Shown: positions 42,581 through 53,432 of the stretch, one piece after another | How the letters are laid out: each line of letters begins with the position of its first letter | How positions within the stretch are numbered: position 1 is the stretch's first letter | Origin: Whalleya microplaca | Taxonomy: Eukaryota > Ascomycota > Sordariomycetes > Xylariales > Xylariaceae | DNA length: 64,000 nucleotides | Direction: 5' to 3' | Assembly: GCA_022497155.1 (NCBI GenBank) | Contig: MU385740.1 | Coordinates: 62,001 to 126,000 of the forward strand | Position numbers and translations under genes: made by a program | Notes under the pieces: model-generated | What the model was told of the DNA's origin: nothing | The model's database searches: none | Seen by the model: only the letters and a program-made list of their open reading frames with translations

Positions 42581-44184
42581 ATGGCTCCGTCAATACCATC
42601 AATTATCGCTTGGCCGCTGTCTCGCGGTGCCGATGCTGTTCGCGGAGCTCTGGGAAGTTTGACGTGGGGGCCCGCCTTGGCAATAGCCAAGCCGGCAATC
42701 CAGTCGGTGTTCTCTAAAATCGAGGTCGGGACGCTATTATTGGTTGACAAACCCGCCGGGACAAGACTGATGTACGGTCAAAAACTTGGCCCGAAGAGCT
42801 CAGCATCTAATGGAGGGAAATATCCAGCCAGGAAAGCCGATGTGATCCCGCGTGTGGAAGTTGTGATCAAGGACGATGCTTTCTGGATGCGGCTGTTCCT
42901 TTTCGCCGACATGGGCTTTGCGGAATCCTACATGCTGGGCGAGTTCGAATGCGCCGACCTGACGACATTCTTCCAGGTTCGTACGTCGAATCTGTTTTAC
43001 GGCGTACAAAGACTAATAGACCGGGATAGCTCTTCATTTTGAACCGGGACCAAATGAGTAATGGGATTACATTATTCTCTTCGCTGTCCGGCGCGATCAC
43101 GAGCGTCGCGCGGACTACAAATACGCTCTCGAACTCATTGTTGAATATCTCCGCTCACTATGATATCAGTAATGATATGTTCGCGGCGTTTCTCTCGGAT
43201 GACATGACTTATTCGTGCCCTATATGGCGTCCATTGAACTCTCAAGATGCTCGGGAAGAAACACTCGAAGAGGCACAAATGACTAAACTCCATAGATTTA
43301 TTGACGGTGCCAAGATAAAATCTACCGATCACGTTTTGGAGATCGGCACGGGATGGGGCTCGTTTGCTATTGAGGCCGTCAGAAAGATGGGGTGCCGAGT
43401 AACGAGTCTGACATTATCGAAGGAACAGAAGATACTAGCAGAGCAACGAATCGAGGCAGCAGGGTTTTCAGATCGGATAGATGTAAAGCTCATGGACTAT
43501 CGGAATTTGTCTACAGCAAAGCCGTATGACAAGATTGTTTCTATCGAGATGTTGGAGGCGGTAGGCCAGGAGTTCTTGAGCACCTATTTTGCCTGTGTCG
43601 ACCGGCTACTGAAGAAGAATGGCGGCATTGCCATGTTCCAATGCATCACCATGCCCGAGGGGAGGCACGAAGCTTACTCGAAGAGTGAAGAGTGAGCTCT
43701 CACTCCTCTAAACTTTTTGGATCGGTTTGGCTAACGACGATCTAGCTTCATTAACAAGCACATTTTCCCCGGCGGCTATCTGCCCTCCATCACACAGCTT
43801 CTCAACCACATCTCCAAGGAATCCAAGGGGACACTAATTGTAGAACGCGTTGAGAACATTGGTGGGCATTACGCCAAGACGCTGCGGCTGTGGAAGGATA
43901 AGTTTTTGCTGAATTTCGAGTCTAAGATCCGGCCAGCGCTGAAAGCCGAACATCCACAGATGACGGCGGAGGAAATTGAGGTGTTCAGGCGGAAGTGGGA
44001 GGTACGTCAAACGCCCTCCTGCCCATGATGAAGTGTTTCCACTGGGGAAGCGTGCTGCTAACTAGACTTGCAGTATTACTTCACGTACTGCGAAGCTGGA
44101 TTTGTGACCAAGACCCTGGGCGATGCCATTATTACGGTTGGGAGAGAAGGCGCTATGGAGTTGATGGAAGATATCCCGGTTTAA
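42581..44184 (+). CDS. Cyclopropane-fatty-acyl-phospholipid synthase-like methyltransferase (four exons)
   Basis: Exons are 42581-42976, 43030-43691, 43746-44001 and 44074-44184, giving 474 residues. The protein belongs to the CFA synthase/mycolic acid cyclopropane synthase family, SAM-dependent enzymes that modify double bonds or related carbons of membrane lipid acyl chains. The N-terminal domain (about 45-130) includes FADMGFAESYMLGEFECADL, a segment conserved in fungal members. The SAM-binding motif I is VLEIGTGWGSFAIEAV at about 234-249, and CRVTSLTLSKEQ follows. SIEMLEAVG and FINKHIFPGGYLPS are family signatures. ENIGGHYAKTLRLW carries the conserved His/Tyr region. A hydrophobic N-terminus without a clear cleavage site suggests membrane association. 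Related fungal enzymes include cyclopropane synthases and sphingolipid C9 methyltransferases; the two C-terminal regions differ and I cannot choose with certainty. Confidence 0.9.
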
Positions 44185-44589
44185 GTCGGCGAAAGAAAAG
44201 AAGCAATCGTTTCCCACGAGCACAAAAAAGGTATTATACGGTGTTCAAGGGTAGATAGATGTCTTGATTCTCTGCTTATGACTGCATAGCATGGTGTCTA
44301 TCTAGAGTAGGTCTGGTGTAGAAATCAACGCTTGGATAGCTCTAGGGTATCTTTGTATACTTCTTCGTTAATGTTCTATCGCAATCCACCCAGGGCAGAA
44401 TTATGAAGATGCGGAATTGCGGGAACATTCATGCTCGATATTGTGACGCTCTGAAGCCGTCAAGGGGTATGATGTTGGGTCGGCTGTAATCAAACTCTTC
44501 CGTGCTACTTCCCACTTCCTGGCTGTCATAGTCCTCTCGTCTAGCCTTTCAATAGTATATATGACCAGGGTTCCGACACTATATCATAA
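44185..44589. terminator. Convergent 3' flanks of methyltransferase and REX4
   Basis: These 405 bp lie between two convergent stop codons. No gene is seen. Confidence 0.35.
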
Positions 44590-45651
44590 TCAGTGCTTCT
44601 TCTTTTTCTTCTTCCCCTGCGCTTTCGGCTTTGCAGCCCCCTTAGAAGCCCCCGTCTCGTTCGCCGGTAAGCCGAACCGATTCGCATGCTCGACATCGAA
44701 CTCGGCCTTCTTCCTCCGAAACAGCAGCATCGCGACCCTCGCATCCTCAATGCTCGAATGATGCCCCGTCTGTATCTCCACCCCTAGGACCTCGCGCGCG
44801 AGTACCCGCAACGCCGGCTTCGGCCCATGTCCGTACCGCCGATACCCCGAGAAGCGCGCCGTATCCCGGACCAGCGGCGTCGGGTGCGTCAGCTGCAGCG
44901 CCGCGAGATCGTGCCGCAGGTCGTGGCCGACTAATATGCGCCCGCGCAGCAGCCCCGCGACCGCCTCCTGGACGTCCCCGAAGGGCCGCGCGCCCGCGCC
45001 CGCCATCTGCCGCGCCGACAGCCCCGTGATCGCCGTCCGCCAGTCGGTGACGGGCTCGCGCGGCGCCACGAACGAGTCGTACACCTGGCGCCCGTGGTAG
45101 TCGACGGCGCTGACGCGCGCCAGCGCCGACTCCCGCCCCGCCGTGCCGATCCCCACCATCTCGCAGTCCAGCGCGATGTACTTGCCGACTTCGATGTTGG
45201 GGGCTAGGCCCTCGTTGATGCGCGCGCGCTGTTCCTCCGGGCTGTAAGTGAGGGAGGCGTTGCCCTTCACGCCCAGCGCGTACGCCTCGGCTAGGTCCTC
45301 CGCTGAGATGTCGTTGTCTTCGGCCCAGAGCGCCAGCGAGGGCGTTATAGTTGCGCTTGTGCCCTTGGTTATGGCGGAGGATTGCGTGATGCCCATTTGC
45401 TTGGTGGGAGGTGGTTTGGCCTTGGTGTGGTGAGTGGCCTTGGGAGTTTTTGATGGCGGTGGGCGCTGTTTTTGCTTTGACGTCTCATGTAGTTTCTGAC
45501 GCTTTGGATGAGTGTGTGATGTAGTAGTGTCCGAGGCTTTCCTCTTGGCTGCTGTGCCTTTGGGTCCCGGGGAGGTGTTGGTGTTGGTGCTGGACTCGGC
45601 CTTGATCTTTGCTTGTAACTTTTTCCAGTTGGAAGATAGCTCCTGTGCCAT
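44590..45651 (-). CDS. REX4: RNA exonuclease REX4 (DEDDh family)
   Basis: A single exon of 353 residues starts at the ATG at 45651 (MAQELSSNWKKLQ); the frame is open slightly further but only with non-ATG starts. REX4 is a nucleolar 3'-5' exonuclease acting in pre-rRNA processing in yeast. The N-terminal 150 residues are basic and disordered. The exonuclease domain holds the DEDDh residues: Asp162 and Glu164 in ALDCEMVGIG, Asp in LVGHDLRHDLAAL, and the HHSSIEDARVAM block with the final His and Asp. YSGY-like spacing (ARFSGYRRYGHGPKPAL) and the terminal Lys-rich tail match the family. The catalytic part is GC-rich at third positions, whereas the N-terminal part is not. Confidence 0.93.
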   Translation of the reverse strand: MAQELSSNWKKLQAKIKAESSTNTNTSPGPKGTAAKRKASDTTTSHTHPKRQKLHETSKQKQRPPPSKTPKATHHTKAKPPPTKQMGITQSSAITKGTSATITPSLALWAEDNDISAEDLAEAYALGVKGNASLTYSPEEQRARINEGLAPNIEVGKYIALDCEMVGIGTAGRESALARVSAVDYHGRQVYDSFVAPREPVTDWRTAITGLSARQMAGAGARPFGDVQEAVAGLLRGRILVGHDLRHDLAALQLTHPTPLVRDTARFSGYRRYGHGPKPALRVLAREVLGVEIQTGHHSSIEDARVAMLLFRRKKAEFDVEHANRFGLPANETGASKGAAKPKAQGKKKKKKH

Positions 45652-46342
45652 GCTTGCGATTTTATTGTGCGCTTGCACACATGTCAGTCATGAATGATAT
45701 GAAACCCGTCCCAATGCGATGCTCTGTTGTTGGAGATTTATTCTGTATAATGCCGATTTACAGTTGCTTTAAGGCTAAGGTGAAAATATTGCTAGGCTGA
45801 AAAGCTACCAAGAGTCGTCCGCTTGACTATGCTACAAGGGGCTGGCACGTGATGCAGAAACCACGAAATAATATCAGGGACTGGAAATAATACTGAGCCT
45901 TCGCTTGTGTCGAGTTCATTCCTCGCTTCGTCTTGATGAGAATGAGAAACTTCAAGTGAGGTCTGCGCACGGCTAGTTAGTTGCTGTAGTGGCTACTATG
46001 AAGTTTTCCTTATACCATATATGCAATAGCGGGGTTTCCAGACTCAACTAACACACTCATGACCTGTACTATAAAAGTGTTTATTTCATGACCAAGTGTA
46101 TTTTGTAAAGACACTTTGGAAAAACTTATACATAGTTCGATATGATTGATTCTATAGTACCTAGGTAACTCTTTGAGAATGTGCAATGTCGACTAGGCCA
46201 TCATAGCCTCTTCCAAGTACTTACCGTCTTTGCCTGGCTTGACTGATAACCTCCTTAATAGATACGAGTGTTGGCTACTTCGCCTGCGAACTAGCTAACT
46301 ATGACCATATACTGAATATTCCAAACAACAATTTGCATAGTA
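45652..46342. other. Intergenic region
   Basis: This AT-rich spacer carries the REX4 promoter on the left and the 3' flank of the HET-domain gene on the right. No coding frame is supported. Confidence 0.4.
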
Positions 46343-48334
46343 TCACGATTGTATCGAGGGCTGGTTTGATCTTCTACCCAATATCGTCATAAATCCACTG
46401 CCCCGTTTCACAATGCCATCTATCAACTTATCCATGCTGGCAGATTCTTTCTTCTCATCCTCCACACCCGCATCCCTATCCACTTTGGAAAACGAGGTGA
46501 CGATGAGGAAGTGCAGTCGGATCCCCGCAGATTCTCCAGCCCGCGTGTTAGGATCCTCTCGTATCAGCCTGACCTCTATCTCGAGGTCGCCCACGCGCGC
46601 GGTGTCGCGGGCCAGCTCGCCACGCATCTTCCAGCAATCGCCCTGGCGCGTCCGCGGATTGAGCGGGCTCAGCAGCCCGCTCCATAGCGTGTCGAGCACC
46701 TGGCTGTCGGAGGTGTCGCTGAGGGAGAACCGGCCGCGGCGGATCCCGAAGTGCAGACCCTGCTCGTCGAAGCCGAGAAGGATGCAGAAGGGCGGGTAGC
46801 CGGACCAGAGCGACTCGACGCCGAAGATCGTGTAGTGCGGCCCGATGAGCGAGTTGTCGATCTCGGGCCCGAATTGGATGCATCCGTACAGCGCTGACCA
46901 GTGCATCTCCTGCCGCGGGTTGAGGTTCATGTTGCCCCCGGCTACCTGGGATGTGCCGCTCAGGCCTGGGTAGTAGAATGTCCGGACGTTGTAGCCGTAA
47001 GTTGAGTCGTAATCTTCTGGTTTCGTCTTCAGCAGGGGGCAGAGTGTCCTGGCAATGGGTAGATTCTGTAGGTGAATGCCACCAAAGCCAAATCGACTTT
47101 CTTCCCATTCGAAAAGCCTCTTATGGATGTATACGGGCTCGGATTCGGAGTTCAAAGCGTGGACTGTTTCTGTGTCGTCGTCTTTCAGATGAATGTGTGA
47201 AAGGGTTGGTGTGGCCAGTCTTGCGTATCTGTTGATCGACTGGCCGTGGCGGTTGGTAAGTTGTGGTGTGCGGATCAGTTTGATAGAGACCAGTTTCACA
47301 GATGAGTCTTTCGAGTTGACAAGACCTGCGTTCAAGAAAGCGTAAAATACTTCACAGGCCGGGTTCCCATGATAAAGATGCGACTCTACGCTATGCTGTT
47401 GCTTCGAGACTCGCAATCTGATCTGTAGGCCTCGATTGGTCATAGTTGATGGGACGCCGGAATCGAATATGTTTCCTTGGATATTTTTATACCGCGCAAA
47501 ATCTGCTGGTGACTTCGCGAAGACACTCTCAAGTGACCAGGCTCTACGACTACATTTAGGAACAGTCCATGCCAAAAGCGAGTGGTCATCCGTTTCCTTC
47601 AATATCTCCTCTTGTAGTCGTGTGAACGCGTTAACCCCCTCGCCATACAGCAATGGTATGTTCACCTCGAACAGCCCAAGGAGAGAGTATGCCATATCTT
47701 CAGGGCGTGTACACTGCCGATTGGCAGCCCAAGACATCTTCTGCGCTACACTATATTGCGCTAAGCTTTTCAAGCCATATATGAGGTCTAATGGCAGTCC
47801 ACTGATGTCTGCGATGATCTCGCCTAGTCCGGCAGCGCTTTTCTCGCCAATGTGCCACCATCCCTGGCCAAAGAAAATGACAATCTTTGGAGCGATAAGT
47901 TCTTGTAATGTCCACCCCCTGGTGAACCATCTTGCTTTCCTCATAGCCTCTGCAACCCCATCAAAGTTTCCAGTCGCTGTGCCTGTGTTATTTTGGTCTT
48001 GTGATACTGGTTTAACATCTGCAAGATAGGCATAGCAGATGGTCGACTTCGCATACCAATCATACATGGAATTTATAGCTTCGCTCAATTCTGCGCTGCT
48101 GCTCTTGTCAATACAACAAGTGTCAACCCAGACCCATTTTAAGCAGTGAAATTTTGCATGTTCGCAGGCTTGGATTATCTTCCCATATCCCTTTTTACTA
48201 CTGGCTCTGCCAGCCTGCATATCTTGCAGCGTCACCTCATCATCACCCCAAGTGTGGGATAGGATGGCGTACTGAGGGATATGCCTGCCCACGAACTCCC
48301 GTATCACTAGAGTCTTCGCATTGATCAAACGCAT
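46343..48334 (-). CDS. HET-domain (heterokaryon incompatibility) protein
   Basis: A single exon of 663 residues starts at the ATG at 48334 (MRLINAKTLVIREF), the usual form for this family; an upstream in-frame ATG at 48400 would add 22 residues. The HET domain spans about 20-150: PQYAILSHTWGDDEVTLQD, then KWVWVDTCCIDKSSSAELSE with INSMYDWY, and RWFTRGWTLQELIAP. HET domains mediate cell-death responses after fusion of incompatible hyphae and are held to be innate-immunity-like receptors or effectors. The conserved PEDMAYSLLGLF and PLLYGEG follow at about 225-250. The C-terminal 400 residues have no domain I recognise; no NACHT, WD or ankyrin repeats are seen, so this is the stand-alone HET class. 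Third positions are GC-rich at 46,560-46,950. Confidence 0.92.
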   Translation of the reverse strand: MRLINAKTLVIREFVGRHIPQYAILSHTWGDDEVTLQDMQAGRASSKKGYGKIIQACEHAKFHCLKWVWVDTCCIDKSSSAELSEAINSMYDWYAKSTICYAYLADVKPVSQDQNNTGTATGNFDGVAEAMRKARWFTRGWTLQELIAPKIVIFFGQGWWHIGEKSAAGLGEIIADISGLPLDLIYGLKSLAQYSVAQKMSWAANRQCTRPEDMAYSLLGLFEVNIPLLYGEGVNAFTRLQEEILKETDDHSLLAWTVPKCSRRAWSLESVFAKSPADFARYKNIQGNIFDSGVPSTMTNRGLQIRLRVSKQQHSVESHLYHGNPACEVFYAFLNAGLVNSKDSSVKLVSIKLIRTPQLTNRHGQSINRYARLATPTLSHIHLKDDDTETVHALNSESEPVYIHKRLFEWEESRFGFGGIHLQNLPIARTLCPLLKTKPEDYDSTYGYNVRTFYYPGLSGTSQVAGGNMNLNPRQEMHWSALYGCIQFGPEIDNSLIGPHYTIFGVESLWSGYPPFCILLGFDEQGLHFGIRRGRFSLSDTSDSQVLDTLWSGLLSPLNPRTRQGDCWKMRGELARDTARVGDLEIEVRLIREDPNTRAGESAGIRLHFLIVTSFSKVDRDAGVEDEKKESASMDKLIDGIVKRGSGFMTILGRRSNQPSIQS

Positions 48335-49095
48335 TATGAAAGTGCACAAGTATAGATTAGCCAGATAATTATAGGGGGAGGAAACAGCAAGAAGGGCCAT
48401 GAAGGTGAGGATCTACACACAGCCTTACCAGTCACTACATCTTATTAACGTTCTCACTCAATCTACAAACCAATCACTTCGCCTGATCATGCCGGTGGAC
48501 AGCCAAGTGTGGGGAACAGAAGATGGTGTGCATATATCTTGACCTCAAGCGGGTTACATTAAGCATGTGATATACGGAACTGGTTGACCATAGCAGCGAA
48601 GATGACGTGAGATCTGGACAATGCTCACTTGTGACGAGCCTGTCAATGAGTATTTAAGCGTATGATTATAGACATAGATAATATTGGCTTAGCATATGAA
48701 CCATCTTATGAAGGGCCAGTTTCATTTTGAATAACTCATAGTCAAGGGTCGACAGCTGTGAGTTGAATACCTGATGTACAGTAAGCGATGAAGTACCTGG
48801 TTAATTGAATAATAGGGGTAAGTATGGTGTTTTAATACATATCTGCAAGCACTTAAAGTCTCTTGGATATGATTGGCTAGTTCGACTTCTAGCGCGAACA
48901 CCAAAAGTCGCGTTTCTTTAATTGAAATTCAGCACGCGACGCGTCTAGAGACCTAAACCGCCCCTCCACTATTAGCCCAACTCCTTAATTTTTCCGTACT
49001 CGAAGCAACGCCCGTGAAGCACCCTGCCGCTTTCTAAACATCGCGATACCTACTTCTTACTGCATCTGTTGTCCATTGGTATTTGACAATCCACA
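48335..49095. promoter_or_regulatory. Divergent spacer between the HET gene and MCM6
   Basis: This 761-bp AT-rich spacer separates the two starts. An AcgCGACGCGTCtag stretch at about 48,931-48,950 contains ACGCGT, the MluI cell-cycle box bound by MBF in yeast. It lies about 150 bp upstream of the MCM6 ATG, and MBF typically drives DNA-replication genes. The link is inference from the motif and its position. Confidence 0.5.
48938..48943. promoter_or_regulatory. ACGCGT (MCB-type) site upstream of MCM6
   Basis: The palindrome ACGCGT occurs within gcgacgcgtctag, about 155 bp before the MCM6 start codon. MCB elements (ACGCGT) are the binding sites of the MBF G1/S transcription factor in yeasts, and replication genes are classic targets. 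Whether MBF acts here is not shown. Confidence 0.45.
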
Positions 49096-52000
49096 ATGGC
49101 GACCCCAAGCGACACTGGCGTCGTAATGTCGGATGCCCCTTCGAGGGCAGCCAGCACCCCTAAACAGAGACAGGTCCCCAGAGGCTCATCAGCACGACCC
49201 CGAGGGCCTCCGTCGGAAAGCATGGGGGCACCGAGCGATGACGAGGGAGACGGCTTTGCAGACGACCAGATTCCGGGTCGCACTAGACGACGAGATACCG
49301 CCAATATCCCCAGAGTTGAGGATAGAATCGGCATCACCGTTCAAGAGCACTTTGAGAACTTTATTGAGGAGTAAGTTGCTTCTCGGCTTCACTTGCTCGG
49401 GTTCACTTGACCTCGCACGAGGAGACACGACTATGGAACAGGACTAATCATCTGGATAGGTTTGTGGAAGACCCTGTCTCCTCCGGAGCGCCAACGTCGA
49501 GTGCCGTCACCACAGACAAGTTCTACGTCGCCCAGATTCATCAAATGCGAATATATCAACTTTCCACCTTCTACGTAAACTACAACCACGTCTCCAGCTA
49601 CCAGAACGGTGGTTTGGCCAACGCCATCAACACACAGTACTACCGATTCCTCCCATTTCTCACCAACGCCTTACATAACATGATCGCCAAGTATGAGCCA
49701 CAATACTTTCGCGAACATCGACAAGCCACCACCTCCAGCGGCCAGACTACTTCGGGTGCGAGTAACGTCGGTTCGGCGAGCCAGTCCGAATTGCAGGGCA
49801 GCAAGACGGCGAACCAGCAAACTGATAAGCTCTTCGCCATTGCCTTCTACAACCTACCTCTCGTCTCGCGAGTGCGTAGCTTACGGGCCAAGAACATTGG
49901 TCAACTGCTTTCCATCTCTGGAACCGTCACACGAACCTCTGAAGTGCGGCCAGAACTTTCTCTGGCCACCTTCATATGCGAGGCCTGCCGATCCGTCATT
50001 CCCAATGTTGAACAGACCTTTCGGTATACCGAACCTACCCAGTGTCCCAATGCCGAATGTGGAAACCGTTTAGCATGGCAGCTCGATATTAGACAAAGCA
50101 CTTTCGTCGATTGGCAGAAGGTCCGAATCCAAGAGAACAGCTCGGAGATTCCCACGGGTAGCATGCCGCGAACAATGGATGTCATTCTTCGAGGTGAGAT
50201 TGTTGATCGCGCTAAGGCTGGTGAGAAATGTATCTTCACGGGTGCATTGATCGTAGTGCCGGATGTGAGCCAACTGGGTCTTCCTGGAGTCCGACCTACA
50301 GCGATACGAGATGATCGAAATGCTCAACGCAGCAACGACGTTGGCGGCAGCGGAGTGTCAGGTCTCAAGTCTCTTGGTGTTCGTGACTTGACCTACCGGC
50401 TGGCCTTCCTAGCTAACATGGTGACGCCTGACACTTCCACCCCTGGGCAGTCGGCCACGCGCCAAGTCCACGATATCATCAACTCTCTTACTCAGACGTC
50501 TGGTGACTCATCCGAGACCGTTGAGGAAGCCCAAACCGCCGTCCTGAACTCCATGACTCCTAGTGAAATCGATGAGCTGCGAGAGATGGTTCACAGTGAT
50601 CACATCTACCACCGTCTTGTTCAATCACTCGCACCTACAGTCTATGGCCATGAGATTGTCAAGAAAGGGCTGCTCCTACAGTTGATGTCTGGTGTGCACA
50701 AAACCACAGCCGAAGGCATGGCTCTCCGAGGCGACATCAACATTTGTGTTGTTGGCGACCCTTCCACCTCAAAATCTCAATTCTTGAAATACATCTGCTC
50801 TTTTGCTCCTCGCGCAGTCTACACATCCGGCAAGGCCTCTTCCGCGGCCGGTCTCACTGCCGCCGTCGTCAAAGACGAGGAGACAGGCGACCATACCATC
50901 GAAGCCGGTGCTCTCATGTTGGCCGACAATGGCATCTGTGCCATTGACGAGTTTGACAAAATGGACATCGCCGACCAGGTCGCCATCCATGAGGCTATGG
51001 AACAGCAGACCATCTCCATCGCGAAAGCCGGGATCCACGCCACGCTCAACGCGCGGACGTCCATCCTGGCGGCGGCCAACCCCGTGGGCGGGCGGTACAA
51101 CCGCAAGACGACGCTGCGGGCCAACATCAACATGTCGGCGCCGATCATGTCGCGGTTCGACCTCTTCTTCGTGATCCTGGACGAGTGCAACGAGGCGGTG
51201 GACCGGCACCTGGCGGAGCACATCGTGGGCATCCACGCGCTGCGCGACGACGCGATCGAGCCCGAGTTCGGCACCGAGTGCCTGCAGCGGTACATCCGGT
51301 TCGCGCGCACGTTCCGGCCCGAGTTCGCGCCCGAGGCCAAGGAGCGCCTCGTCAACAAGTACAAGGAGCTGCGCGCCGACGACGCCCAGGGCGGCATCGG
51401 CAAGAACAGCTACCGCATCACCGTCCGCCAGCTTGAGAGCTTGATCCGCCTGAGCGAGGCCATCGCCAAGGCCAACTGCGTCGAGGAGATCACGCCCGAT
51501 TTTGTGGATGAGGCCTTCAACCTCCTGCGCCAGAGTATCATTTCCGTCGAACACGACGACGTCGAGATGGACGACGATGACGAGCTGCCCGAGGACGACG
51601 CCGCCGCCCTCGTTGCGGCTGCGGATGAAGCTGCTGCGGGCACGTCGGGAGCGAATGACCAGGACGAGGAAGGCGATGCGGCTATGGCCGATGGTGAGGA
51701 CGGCGACAGCGAGGCGGATCGCGAACGCGCTGGTTCCAGCGCGGCGCCGGCAAGACACAAGACGGCGATCACGTACGAGAAGTACATCAGCATGGTGAAC
51801 TTGATCGTGTCGCGGGTGAACGAGGACGAGTCCGGCGCCGGCGAGGGCGTCGACGGCGAGGATCTCGTGCAGTGGTACCTCGAGCAGAAGGAAGACGAGC
51901 TCGAGGGCGAGGAGGACTACCATCGCGAGATGGCCATCACGAAGATGGTGCTGAAGAAGATGGTCAAGGTATGCTGCGAATTTCTTTCCCCTTTTTTACT

Positions 52001-52177
52001 TCCTTCTATGCACGGGTTTGCTAACGAGTTGTCTAATAGGACAACATCCTCATGGCTGTTCGCGGCGAGGGCCTCAATGAAGACGGTGATGAGGCAGCTG
52101 CCACTGACGGCGGGCCCGCGCCCTCGCAGAAGGTCTCCTACGTGCTGCATCCTAACTGTGCCATCGAGGAGGTTTAG
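49096..52177 (+). CDS. MCM6: DNA replication licensing factor MCM6 (three exons)
   Basis: Exons are 49096-49370, 49460-51968 and 52040-52177, giving 973 residues. MCM6 is one of six subunits of the MCM2-7 replicative helicase. The disordered N-terminus (about 1-90) is Ser/Pro-rich. The MCM N-terminal domain includes RFLPFLTNALHNMIAKYEPQ and a zinc-binding set (CEACRS, CPNAECG). The HIYHRLVQSLAPTVYGHE segment identifies MCM6. Walker A is GDPSTSKS at 524-531 with Lys530, Walker B is IDEFDKM with Asp588 and Glu589, and the arginine finger is Arg657 in SRFD. A long acidic linker (about 785-850, rich in Asp, Glu and Ala) precedes the C-terminal winged-helix domain completed in exon 3. Codon use changes abruptly to GC-rich at about 51,010. 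Confidence 0.96.
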
Positions 52178-53360
52178 GCGTGGTAGTTGTTTGCAGTTAA
52201 GGACCTTCCTAGCCTCTTACTTAACACAAGGTGTAGTGTAAGGAGATGAGCAAACGCCAACGTATAGATATACGCGCAAGCTCAAAACGCTGATACGGTG
52301 ATACAAAGACGCGAAGAGTGATGTATGTATCAAGGAGTACGTGATCATGATGCTAGGATATCAGGCGTCCGGAGTCGCTCGGTTAATTAGGTGATGGCAC
52401 CATTGTTATACATGTGAACAGTCGATGTTCCATGTTAGGAGAATTCATGCAAGCATAGATGGATGGAAGAGAGAAATGATATTGTTACTTGCTAGACCAT
52501 CTGGAGGGGATTTGCTTCTAATAAGGAGTTGACCAACCACTGTATGAATAAGCACTCATGTTGTGTACTTGGTTCGGGATGAAAACTTAGGTTTCATATG
52601 AAAACGTGCCTCTGTATGTCTTGTTTCTCCCTACCTGGTGTATACTTGCTGTATGTACAAGCACTGCTATCTATGACTACTATATAACCAACATATACTC
52701 AATCCAATCACAGTGCTTATCTGTGTCTAGAACCTATACATCGAGATGGCTGGTTCTTCGTTGGGAAGGGGGGCATACTCTGGTTCTTATTTCAACGTAC
52801 TAATAAACATCTTCATCTTACAACCGGATTAACATATGACATTGCGAAGAAATGAAAACAAGTGAAGTGAAATGAGGATTATATGGATATAAACGAGCTC
52901 AGTGATTACATATAGAATTCGAATGTCTGCTAGTTCACCATATCTTAAACGGCAACAATAATAATATATATCGTTATAATGGAATCATATATCTATTGCT
53001 GACTTTTACTAGTACTTTCATAACCTTTCCTCCAATTGGCAGTAAGAAAAGCGTGTTATAAGTACAGCATCATCCGCCTGTCAAACAATTCCCAACTCTC
53101 TCTTCGTCCGATTTTATGTACAGTGGCCCTACTATACGACACTTGCAATTATATACACCATCTATATCAAACTTACCCCTCTTCGCCCAAACAAGACAGT
53201 ATATGTGTGCCTGCGTTATTCACCAAGTTACATCCCTCCATCCTCTCTCCTTTATCACGGTATTTTATGTATTTATCTTACTGCCCCTACTATTTTTGAC
53301 CTAGTAGCTTTATACTAAAAAGGCATAATCAGATACCATCTCACTCTGTAGTGTGATGTA

Positions 53361-53432
<72 letters not shown>

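Noticed and set aside
50769..51923. 384-codon minus-strand frame
   Set aside because: It is antisense to the MCM6 helicase domain and explained by GC-rich third positions.
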